This document shows positions 1 through 5,871 of a stretch of DNA of 6,729 bases, in pieces. The notes under the pieces are model-generated. The model ran no database searches and was not told the origin of the DNA. It worked only from the letters and a program-made list of their open reading frames with translations. Position 1 is the stretch's first letter. Every line of letters begins with the position of its first letter. The translations under genes and the position numbers were made by a program. Where the stretch lies: positions 1-6,729 of the forward strand of contig JAISOP010000291.1 of NCBI GenBank assembly GCA_031275525.1. The letters run 5' to 3'. Source of the stretch: Tannerella sp. GTDB lineage: Bacteria > Bacteroidota > Bacteroidia > Bacteroidales > Tannerellaceae.

Positions 1-120
1 GTAAGATCCGTTCTTACGCATACGTAAGATCCGCTCTTACGCATACGTAAGATCCGCTCTTACGCATACGTAAGATTTGTTCTTACGCAGGCGTGAGATT
101 TGTTCTTACGCAGGCGTGAG
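1..120. repeat. 23-bp tandem repeat array made of nested palindromes
   Basis: Five consecutive 23-bp units lie at 1-23, 24-46, 47-69, 70-92 and 93-115, followed by the first bases of a sixth, decayed unit. Each unit is GTAAGA, a 5-nt spacer, TCTTAC, then GCATAC or GCAGGC. The arms GTAAGA/TCTTAC are perfect inverted repeats. Across each unit boundary TCTTACG also pairs with CGTAAGA over a 4-nt spacer, so every half-site belongs to two possible dyads. Units 1-3 are nearly identical. Units 4-5 carry different spacers (TTTGT, GCAGGC), and GTGAGA replaces GTAAGA at the start of unit 5, which still pairs as RNA by G-U. The period is not a multiple of three and no reading frame looks protein-like, so the array is non-coding. 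There are no unique spacers, so it is not a CRISPR. It may extend left of the window. Its function is unknown. Confidence 0.93.
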
Positions 121-176
121 GTTCCCCATAGATTTTAGCCGACCGAGCGTCGCTTAACCAGCCAAGCGCACGAAGC

Positions 177-211
177 CTTGATTTTTGGTTCTTTTTATCA
201 AGAAAAAGAAC
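177..211. repeat. Two overlapping, mutually exclusive short hairpins
   Basis: CTTGAT at 177-182 is complementary to ATCAAG at 197-202. GTTCTTTTT at 188-196 is a perfect inverted repeat of AAAAAGAAC at 203-211, with ATCAAG as its loop. The 3' strand of the first stem is thus the whole loop of the second. With no linker nucleotides the two cannot form together, so these are alternative folds. From memory, similar text recurs in intergenic regions of Bacteroidales genomes, which suggests an interspersed repeat; I could not check this here. A role as a terminator for a gene left of the window is possible but unproven. Confidence 0.6.
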
Positions 212-221
212 AAACCTGTTT

Positions 222-271
222 AACCTCTCCCCCGACCCCTCTCCTTGTGGAGAGGGGTCGGGGGAGAGGTT
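222..271. repeat. Perfect 23-bp-arm inverted repeat (REP/MITE-like hairpin)
   Basis: The left arm (222-244, starting AACCTCTCCCCCGACC) and the right arm (249-271, ending GGGGGAGAGGTT) are perfect reverse complements of 23 bp separated by TTGT (245-248). The stem is very GC-rich and would be extremely stable as RNA or as a cruciform. No U-tract follows on either strand, so it is not a textbook intrinsic terminator. Because the arms are purine- and pyrimidine-rich blocks, spurious ORFs rich in Pro/Ser/Gly run through both strands. The shape fits a REP or small MITE-type interspersed repeat. No flanking target-site duplication is obvious. Confidence 0.9.
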
Positions 272-300
272 TATGGGTCTGTGTAGTTCGGTTCCCACCG

Positions 301-332
301 AGGCTTAAAAGGCCTAAAAGACCTAAAAGACT
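301..332. repeat. 9-bp tandem repeat (about 3.5 copies)
   Basis: AGGCTTAAA, AGGCCTAAA and AGACCTAAA follow each other at 301-309, 310-318 and 319-327, and AGACT starts a fourth, truncated unit. The period is in phase with codons and would read as RLKRPKRPKR, but no gene context supports translation. It is probably a slippage-generated intergenic repeat. Confidence 0.75.
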
Positions 333-399
333 TCTTCTATTTATTGACGGCGCCTACATTCTTTTCACCCTTCCACACCGCAATATAAAAAAATTATAC

Positions 400-407
400 T
401 ATCTTTG
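400..407 (+). promoter_or_regulatory. Candidate Bacteroidetes -7 promoter element (TATCTTTG)
   Basis: TATCTTTG matches the Bacteroidetes sigma-ABfr -7 consensus TAnnTTTG exactly and sits in an AT-rich stretch (381-430). I do not see a clear TTTG -33 element at the usual distance upstream, so the promoter call is only moderate. A start about 7 nt downstream (near 414) would give susC a leader of roughly 430 nt containing the G12 tract and two dyads. Alternatively it could drive a small RNA or be the leftover promoter of a lost gene. Confidence 0.45.
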
Positions 408-524
408 TCGGCAAACAAAAAAATATGCAATGCAATTAGAGATCGTTTGCCTGTTCACTATCCTCCGCATCCCAAAAGGGAAGCAAAACAGAACCACCTG
501 CAATCCTGAATGTTTGTTAACTGA

Positions 525-536
525 GGGGGGGGGGGG
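525..536. repeat. G12 homopolymer tract
   Basis: Twelve consecutive G residues follow CTGA and precede CAAA. Such tracts are prone to slipped-strand length change and to sequencing error. The tract lies between the TATCTTTG element and susC, about 310 bp before the susC start. It also lies inside a short unsupported open frame (430-798), so a length change would shift that frame. Confidence 0.9.
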
Positions 537-604
537 CAAATCGCTATCCTTTAGTTCGTTACAAAAAATCCCGTACATTTTTTCACGTCTTTCGCGGAAG
601 CAAT

Positions 605-619
605 GCCTGTTTTACAGGC
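605..619. repeat. Small hairpin, 6-bp stem with TTT loop
   Basis: GCCTGT (605-610) and ACAGGC (614-619) are perfect inverted repeats around TTT. The flanking AGC (599-601 region) and GCT (623-625 region) could add a few pairs beyond an internal mismatch. There is no U-tract, so I do not call it a terminator. It may be chance or a leader structure. Confidence 0.4.
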
Positions 620-658
620 TTCGCTGCATCCCCGTGCGGCGTTTTCCCTTATACACTC

Positions 659-753
659 AAAGGGTGCAAGGTACAGGGCGGTACAAGGTTAAAAATATGG
701 ACCGCCTCGATATTCCCCACCCCGTACCTTGCCCCTTGCCCCCTGCATCCTTT
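659..753. repeat. Long imperfect inverted repeat just upstream of susC
   Basis: The left limb (about 659-688, beginning AAAGGGTGCAAGGTACAGGG) and the right limb (about 721-753, ending CCCCCTGCATCCTTT) are related as imperfect reverse complements. The shared outer block is AAAGG(G/A)TGCA, and inner GGGC and GGTAC blocks also correspond with small gaps. Between the limbs, AATAT (694-698) and ATATT (710-714) can form a further short inner stem. The GGTAC/CAAGG-rich text resembles an interspersed intergenic repeat. The element ends about 90 bp before the susC start, so it would lie in the leader of any transcript begun upstream of it. Confidence 0.5.
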
Positions 754-843
754 ACCATTGCGGCAAGAGGAACAAACCGTAAAATATTCATATTGTAAAT
801 ATGAGTAGATTATTTCTTTAGTTTAAATTTAACGTATGACCAA

Positions 844-3800
844 ATGAAAAAAAAGTTGATTTTAGAGAAGTGGAGTACATGGCGAAAAACATTGCTTTGT
901 CTCTTTAGTTGTTGCTCATTGGTTGCCGTTGCGCAGCAGAATGTGAGCGGCAGGGTAAATGATTCCGGCGGAGAGCCGTTGCCGGGAGTCAATATCCAAC
1001 TCAAAGGCACTACGACGGGCGTTATTACGGATATGGATGGACAATATTCCATTACAGCGCCTTCGGCGAATGCCGTGTTAGTGTTTACCTATGTCGGATT
1101 CAATACCCGGGAAGTGACGGTTGGAAACAACCGGGTGATTGATATAACGTTGACCGAATCGAACATCAACCTGGACGAGGTGGTAGTCATTGCCTACGGT
1201 TCGCAGAAGAAACGCGATTTGACAGGTTCCGTCACGTCTATCTCGGCCAACCAGGTGAAGCTTCAGCAGGTATCTACTGCCTCCAGAGCACTGGAAGGGT
1301 TGACCACGGGTGTGCAGTTTGCCAACCTGTCGGGCCAGCCGGGATCGGAAACAACGATCCAGATAAGAGGCCTCGGCTCTATTTCGGGCGGTACAGGCCC
1401 GCTGGTGGTGGTGGACGGGATCGCGACCAGCTTTAGCCTCAATTCGATCAATCCGAACGACATCGAATCCATCGTCGTCTCGAAGGACGCAGCCGCCAAT
1501 GCCCTGTACGGCTCCCGCGCTGCGCACGGCGTACTGCTGGTCACCACCAAAAAGGGAAAAGCCGGCAAGCCGAAAATTGACGTGGACGTGCGTTTCGGTT
1601 CCACCAGCCGGGGTGTGCCCGACTATGACAAGGTGAACGATCCGGCTACGTTTTACGAATATACCTGGCAGGGCATTTACAATTACATCAAGTATTTCCC
1701 CACCAGGTCCGACGAATTCAAGTCGATGTCCGACCAGGAACTGCGCCAATATGCCGCCGACAACCTGTTCACCCAGAGCGGAAACAGCAAGACGGCCCGT
1801 AACGGACTGGGTAACTATATGCTGTACAAGATACCGGAGGGTACGACGCTGATAGACCCGGCTACCGGGAAACTCCGTAACGATGCCCAGCTGCTCTATC
1901 ATGATTTCTGGCCGGATTATTTCCTGCAACATTCCTTCCGCCAGGAATACAATGCCAGCATAAGCGGCGGGGCGGGCGAGAAGACCGATTACTATTTCTC
2001 GCTCGGCTACCTGAGCGACCCGTCCTATGTGATGGGGTCGGACTTCAACCGCTATTCCGCCCGCATGAAGGTCAATTCGCAAATCACCCATTGGCTCAAG
2101 GGCGGCATGAACCTGTCCTATTCCAGAACCTATTCCAACGCGCCAAACTATACCGGCGGTACGGTGAATACCAACGTATTTACGTGGTTCGGATACTTCT
2201 CGCCGATCAATGCGCTGTATGCGCGTGGTGAAAATGGAGAGATCGTCCGGGACGCGGACGGGAAACCGACCTTCGACCTGGGAACGGGCCAGACTTATTC
2301 TCCCTACGGCTCAACGGCCAGGCCGGCATTCAACGGCTATTCCCCGGCTATCTATTTCGAAAAGGACCTGACGGAAACGACGAACAATTACCTGAACGGG
2401 TATGCCTACCTGGAAGCCTCCTTCCTGAACGATTTCAAGTTCATGATCGACCTGAACATGGACGAATATCACACGTTGGGCGTGACCTACGGCAATAACG
2501 AAAGCGGCGCGGCCGCCCGCGACTATAACGGGACGATTTACAACCGGTGGGCCAGGAGCATGACACTCAATACGACCCAGCGGCTGACGTATGACCGGAA
2601 TTTCGGCATCCACCACGTGGATGCGCTGCTGGCGCACGAATTCCGGTGGGACACTTCCAAAAACATAACGGGACAAAAATCCAACATGTTTATGACCAAC
2701 CAGCCTTCCATGGCCAATGCCATCCAGATACAGTCGCTCAACGGCGGGGAAAGCAGCAGCGCACTGGAAGGCTACCTGGGGCGGGTGAATTACAACTACG
2801 GCGGCAAGTATTATGCCAGCGCCAGTTTGAGAACCGACGGATGGTCGGCTTTCAGGGGCAACAAGTGGGGGACGTTCTGGTCGCTCGGCGGCGCATACCG
2901 CATCTCCGAGGAGGCGTTCCTGAAAGACCCGGCGTCGTCCTGGCTTTCGGAGCTTAAGCTGCGCGTCAACTACGGGACGCTGGGAAACAACAGCAACATC
3001 GGCGCCTATAACTGGACGGACATCTGGCAGATATCGAATGCCGGCTCCATCGGCTCGCCGCAGCTGTCCATCGCCCAGACAGGGTTCGGCAATCCCACGC
3101 TGACGTGGGAAACCGTGCATGAATTTGACGCCGGTTTCGACTTCATCATCTCCGACCGCTTCTACGGAACGGTCGATTATTTCAGCCGCAGGACGAAGGA
3201 CATGCTCTGGTCGGTCAGGCTGGCTGCATCGACCGGGCAGGGTAGCGCTACGCAAAATGCGGGCGAGATGCTGAACCGCGGCGTGGAAGTAGATCTGGGG
3301 TATGACGTTGTGCGTACGAAAGACGTGCGGTGGAACGTCGGGATCAACCTCTCGCACTACCGCAACGAACTGACGAAGATGCCGCCCGCCGTCGGGTCGG
3401 AAGTCTATCCGGGCACCTGGGGCTATGTGGACGGTAACTACCTCCGCGGCGAAGGGAAAGATTACTACAACCTTTATATGTACAAATATGCCGGCGTGGA
3501 TCAGGAAACGGGGCTGGGACTGTTGTACAAGGAACTGAGGGAGGCGGATGTGACGGGCGCCGACGCCAAATATGCCGGCAGGCAAGTCGGCGATATTGTG
3601 ACAACGGCCGTCCCGGGCGAAGCTACCAAGTTCGAAATCGGTTCGGCGGCGCCCGTACTGACCGGCGGATTCCATACGGACGTCCGCTACCGGAACTTTG
3701 ACGCCGGTTTGATTGCCAGCTGGCAGCTCGGCGGCAAAATCGTCGACCTCTCCTACCAGGGACTGACCGGTATGGGGATCGGGCGTGCCATCCACGCCGA

Positions 3801-4161
3801 CCTGCTGGATGCCTGGACGCCCGAAAATACAGATTCCAACCTCCCGATGCGTATGCTGGGCGGCACCAACTACGGCAGTACGCCTGCCGGCGGCGCCGCA
3901 GGACAGTACTCGGACTTCAGCCTCTTCAACGCAAGCTACCTGAACTTGAAATCCGTGTCGGTGGGTTATACCTTACCCAAGGCGTTACTCGAACAGGCGT
4001 ATATCGAAAGCCTGCGCGTTTACCTGGCCGGCGAAAACCTCTTCCTGCTCTCGGTCATGAAAGGCCTCGACCCGCGCGTCTCGCTGGGCGGACAGGCCGT
4101 CGCCGCCTACGGCTTCCCGCAGGCCAGGGTGCTTTCCGCCGGACTGAATATTACATTTTAA
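844..4161 (+). CDS. susC: SusC/RagA-family TonB-dependent outer-membrane transporter
   Basis: This 1105-aa protein is the outer-membrane channel of a Sus-type glycan import system. It moves oligosaccharides into the periplasm using TonB-ExbBD energy and works in complex with the SusD-like lipoprotein encoded next. A basic n-region and hydrophobic stretch (about 15-30) end in AVA|QQ, a likely signal peptidase I site. A carboxypeptidase-regulatory-like beta domain follows (about 33-105: VSGRV, PLPGVNIQLKGT, GVITDMDGQYSI). Next are a TonB-box-like DEVVVIAYG (111-119), the plug (about 125-238) closing with LYGSRAAHGVLLVTTKKG (221-238), and a 22-strand-type barrel ending in a terminal Phe (GLNITF). 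The family motif usually has AAN where this has AAH. There is no STN domain, so sigma/anti-sigma signalling through it is unlikely. The start at 844 is the only Met before the signal peptide; its leader is AT-rich without a Shine-Dalgarno site. The length is normal and the frame intact. The family assignment is firm; the substrate is unknown. The symbol is a family name. Confidence 0.97.
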   Translation: MKKKLILEKWSTWRKTLLCLFSCCSLVAVAQQNVSGRVNDSGGEPLPGVNIQLKGTTTGVITDMDGQYSITAPSANAVLVFTYVGFNTREVTVGNNRVIDITLTESNINLDEVVVIAYGSQKKRDLTGSVTSISANQVKLQQVSTASRALEGLTTGVQFANLSGQPGSETTIQIRGLGSISGGTGPLVVVDGIATSFSLNSINPNDIESIVVSKDAAANALYGSRAAHGVLLVTTKKGKAGKPKIDVDVRFGSTSRGVPDYDKVNDPATFYEYTWQGIYNYIKYFPTRSDEFKSMSDQELRQYAADNLFTQSGNSKTARNGLGNYMLYKIPEGTTLIDPATGKLRNDAQLLYHDFWPDYFLQHSFRQEYNASISGGAGEKTDYYFSLGYLSDPSYVMGSDFNRYSARMKVNSQITHWLKGGMNLSYSRTYSNAPNYTGGTVNTNVFTWFGYFSPINALYARGENGEIVRDADGKPTFDLGTGQTYSPYGSTARPAFNGYSPAIYFEKDLTETTNNYLNGYAYLEASFLNDFKFMIDLNMDEYHTLGVTYGNNESGAAARDYNGTIYNRWARSMTLNTTQRLTYDRNFGIHHVDALLAHEFRWDTSKNITGQKSNMFMTNQPSMANAIQIQSLNGGESSSALEGYLGRVNYNYGGKYYASASLRTDGWSAFRGNKWGTFWSLGGAYRISEEAFLKDPASSWLSELKLRVNYGTLGNNSNIGAYNWTDIWQISNAGSIGSPQLSIAQTGFGNPTLTWETVHEFDAGFDFIISDRFYGTVDYFSRRTKDMLWSVRLAASTGQGSATQNAGEMLNRGVEVDLGYDVVRTKDVRWNVGINLSHYRNELTKMPPAVGSEVYPGTWGYVDGNYLRGEGKDYYNLYMYKYAGVDQETGLGLLYKELREADVTGADAKYAGRQVGDIVTTAVPGEATKFEIGSAAPVLTGGFHTDVRYRNFDAGLIASWQLGGKIVDLSYQGLTGMGIGRAIHADLLDAWTPENTDSNLPMRMLGGTNYGSTPAGGAAGQYSDFSLFNASYLNLKSVSVGYTLPKALLEQAYIESLRVYLAGENLFLLSVMKGLDPRVSLGGQAVAAYGFPQARVLSAGLNITF

Positions 4162-4168
4162 TCGATTC

Positions 4169-4192
4169 ATGAATGATAAAACTGATAAATGA
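4169..4192 (+). promoter_or_regulatory. susC-susD junction: 7-codon mini-ORF overlapping the susD start
   Basis: In the 27-bp gap a short frame, ATG at 4169 through TGA at 4190-4192 (MNDKTDK), ends in an ATGA overlap with the susD ATG at 4189. The same stretch contains TGATAAA twice, 9 bp apart (4174-4180 and 4183-4189). The arrangement could couple susD translation to ribosomes arriving from upstream, but it may be chance in AT-rich spacer. No Shine-Dalgarno-like sequence is present, as is usual in this phylum. Confidence 0.25.
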
Positions 4193-5715
4193 TGAAAACA
4201 AATAATTGGATAACGGGAATCATTGCCGGATTTTTGTTCATTTCCTGCAATGATCTTTTAGATATTGACCCGGCTGACCGCATGACGCAGGCCAACATTC
4301 AGGAGATGGTAAAGAAGAACCCCGAAGAGGTGCTGGAACCCATGGTGACCTCGCTCGTTTCGCAGGTACACGGCTACGGTACGGGTTCTGTCAACGACCG
4401 GAACCTTTCCGTCCTGCACATTCGCCTGAATTTTATGGGGAACGACGTCGTCAAAGTCAAAACCGGATGGCTCGACGAGGATTACCGGATGAGGGACTGG
4501 CGAACCCAGATTTCTCCCATCGTACCCCTTTTCTGGAGAAACTATTATACCTATATTTTCTATGCCAACCAGATACTGGCTGCCATTCCCGAAGACCTGG
4601 ACCTGTCCGTGGCCGGCGACGGAAACCGGGCGATCATGAAATACAAGGCAACCGCGCTTACGCTGAGAGCTTTTTCCTACACCGGCCTGATGTGGCTCTA
4701 CCAGAATGATTACCTCCACGGCGGAAAGGAAAAGGCCGGCGTACCGCTCTACACAACCACCACGAATGTGGCTCAGGGACGCGCTTCATCGACCGAAGTC
4801 TGGGAACTGGTGATGAACGACGCCACGGAAGCCGTAAGGCTCTTCAAGGCGACCGATAATTACCTGACGGAAAACCGTACCGATGTGGACGGCAGCGTAG
4901 CTTCCGTCGTGCTGGCACGCGCCGCCCTGACGCTGGGCGAATGGCAGACCGCCATCTCGGCGGCTTCCGACGTGATCGACGCCTATCCCGACCTGTTTGA
5001 CGAAACCGAATATACCACCCTCGGATTTAGCCTGCTGGACAAGGAGACGATCTTCGGACACGAATATTCGTCCGCTACCAGTAAGGGGCAATCCTCTTTC
5101 TCCGGCTGGATGAATATCTATAGCGAGGGCGGTTACGGCGGTTCGCAGCAAACTTCCTGGCTGGCCATCGACCAGCGCCTGTATGACCAGATTCCCGAAA
5201 CGGACTACCGGAAGAAGAATTTCGTCGGCGAACCCTTCGAGTTCATCTATCCCAACAATCAGCCCGTTACGGTCGATAAATACGTCCAGACGAAGTTCGC
5301 GACCACGACTATTCGCGACCAAACAGCCTACAATCAGGATGAAATCTACATGCGTGCTTCGGAGATGTACCTGGTCAAGGCCGAAGCCGAAGCGCGTTCG
5401 GGCAGCGACGCCGCCGCGCAAAATACGCTGTATCAACTGGTGTCCAAGCGTGACCCGGCATACGTCCAGTCGGCACGCACAGGCGATGCCCTGCTGGAGG
5501 AAATCCGGCTCCACCGCCGGATCGAACTGTGGGCCGAAGCCGGACACGAGTTTTACGACAACAAGCGTTGGCATATTGGCGTAGATCGTGTCAGTTCCGC
5601 GAATCACATTGAGAAAGTGCAACTGGAAGCCGGTAAGTTTACGCTCCAGATACCCCTGGAGACGGAAATTAACTATAATCCGAACATCACGGAGGCCGAT
5701 CAAAATCCGCTGTAA
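4189..5715 (+). CDS. susD: SusD/RagB-family surface glycan-binding lipoprotein
   Basis: This 508-aa protein is the surface-exposed lid of the SusCD complex; it binds glycan and delivers it to the transporter encoded 27 bp upstream in the same operon. The N-terminus is a lipoprotein signal: a short hydrophobic segment (8-18) and lipobox FISC with Cys20 as the lipidated residue, followed by NDLLDIDP, the usual start of mature SusD proteins. The alpha-helical TPR-like scaffold is recognisable in FWRNYYTYIFYANQILAAIP (115-134), ALTLRAFSYTGLMWLYQ (156-172), YMRASEMYLVKAEAEA (387-402) and RRIELWAEAGHEFYDNKRW (443-461). The C-terminus ends with the family-typical NPNITEADQNPL. The ATGATG start leaves residues 1 and 2 equivalent; the first ATG overlaps a mini-ORF stop. 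Length is at the short-to-normal end of the family and the frame is intact. The ligand cannot be deduced from the sequence. The symbol is a family name. Confidence 0.96.
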   Translation: MMKTNNWITGIIAGFLFISCNDLLDIDPADRMTQANIQEMVKKNPEEVLEPMVTSLVSQVHGYGTGSVNDRNLSVLHIRLNFMGNDVVKVKTGWLDEDYRMRDWRTQISPIVPLFWRNYYTYIFYANQILAAIPEDLDLSVAGDGNRAIMKYKATALTLRAFSYTGLMWLYQNDYLHGGKEKAGVPLYTTTTNVAQGRASSTEVWELVMNDATEAVRLFKATDNYLTENRTDVDGSVASVVLARAALTLGEWQTAISAASDVIDAYPDLFDETEYTTLGFSLLDKETIFGHEYSSATSKGQSSFSGWMNIYSEGGYGGSQQTSWLAIDQRLYDQIPETDYRKKNFVGEPFEFIYPNNQPVTVDKYVQTKFATTTIRDQTAYNQDEIYMRASEMYLVKAEAEARSGSDAAAQNTLYQLVSKRDPAYVQSARTGDALLEEIRLHRRIELWAEAGHEFYDNKRWHIGVDRVSSANHIEKVQLEAGKFTLQIPLETEINYNPNITEADQNPL

Positions 5716-5747
5716 GGCCCAGCGGTTGTTGTTGCAGGATTGATTTT

Positions 5748-5787
5748 AAAAAAAAGCCTGTCGCCCTTTACGAGCGACAGGCTTTTT
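5748..5787. terminator. Bidirectional intrinsic terminator between convergent genes
   Basis: AAAAAGCCTGTCGC (5751-5764) and GCGACAGGCTTTTT (5774-5787) form a perfect 14-bp stem with a 9-nt loop. On the + strand the GC-rich stem is followed by five T, 33 bp after the susD stop. On the - strand it is followed by eight T (complement of A 5748-5755). It can therefore end both the susCD transcript and the convergent glycoside hydrolase transcript. Confidence 0.92.
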
Positions 5788-5788
5788 C

Positions 5789-5808
5789 AATGAATGAATG
5801 AATGAATG
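5789..5808. repeat. AATG tetranucleotide microsatellite (5 copies)
   Basis: Five perfect AATG units directly follow the terminator. They lie in the convergent intergenic region, outside any gene, so a change of copy number has no evident coding effect. Confidence 0.88.
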
Positions 5809-5858
5809 GAAAACTTCCAAGAATGAAGAATGGAGAACGTATGATTCATTCTCCATTC
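5807..5858. repeat. Two short dyads downstream of the glycoside hydrolase gene
   Basis: TGGAA (5807-5811) and TTCCA (5815-5819) flank AAC. GAATGGAGAA (5828-5837) and TTCTCCATTC (5849-5858) form a perfect 10-bp inverted repeat with an 11-nt loop. The second dyad lies 14 bp beyond the minus-strand stop codon. It lacks a following T-tract on that strand, so it is more likely an RNA 3'-end or repeat structure than a terminator. Confidence 0.6.
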
Positions 5859-5871
5859 CAAATATTACCAA

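Larger units (their letters stand above)
1..843. other. Gene-free, repeat-rich upstream region
   Basis: I see no credible protein gene, tRNA or rRNA in this 843-bp stretch. Open frames crossing it (such as + strand 178-798 and - strand 83-298) consist mostly of translated repeats and palindromes. The content is the palindromic array, three further dyad elements, a 9-bp tandem repeat, the TATCTTTG element, the G12 tract and the imperfect inverted repeat. The last 60 bp before susC are strongly AT-rich, as is usual before Bacteroidetes start codons. A -7 box close to susC is not clear. Confidence 0.8.

Noticed and set aside
1..120. CRISPR array
   Set aside because: The units are contiguous with no unique spacers of 25-40 bp, and no cas genes are in view.
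222..271. Intrinsic terminator of a gene left of the window
   Set aside because: The stem is strong but neither strand has a following T-tract, and no gene end is visible between it and the left edge.
83..298. 71-codon minus-strand open frame
   Set aside because: It is made of the tandem array, the hairpins and the palindrome read in one frame. Such frames are often annotated as small hypothetical proteins when a repeat recurs, but nothing supports translation.
178..798. Open frame of 206 codons on the + strand (122 codons if started at the ATG at 430, just after the TATCTTTG box)
   Set aside because: It runs through the 23-bp-arm hairpin, the 9-bp repeat, the G12 tract and the imperfect inverted repeat. 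The product is a patchwork of Pro/Arg/Gly-rich repeat translation with no recognisable domain. I kept it only as context for the G12 observation.
791..828. susC promoter close to the start codon (TTG at 793-795 with TATTTCTTTA or TAGTTTAA downstream)
   Set aside because: The -7 candidates each miss key positions of TAnnTTTG and the spacing to TTG is 15 or about 25 bp, outside the usual range. The region is AT-rich, so chance matches are expected.
844..920. Lipoprotein reading of the SusC N-terminus (LFSC around residues 20-23)
   Set aside because: Phe before the Ser-Cys is a poor lipobox, SusC proteins are signal peptidase I substrates, and a good AVA|QQ site follows.
2311..3795. Long minus-strand open frame opposite susC (494 codons), plus the other minus-strand frames in 1078-2091 and 4786-5703
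   Set aside because: These are antisense shadows of GC-rich coding sequence. Their products show no domain, while the sense frames encode clear SusC and SusD.
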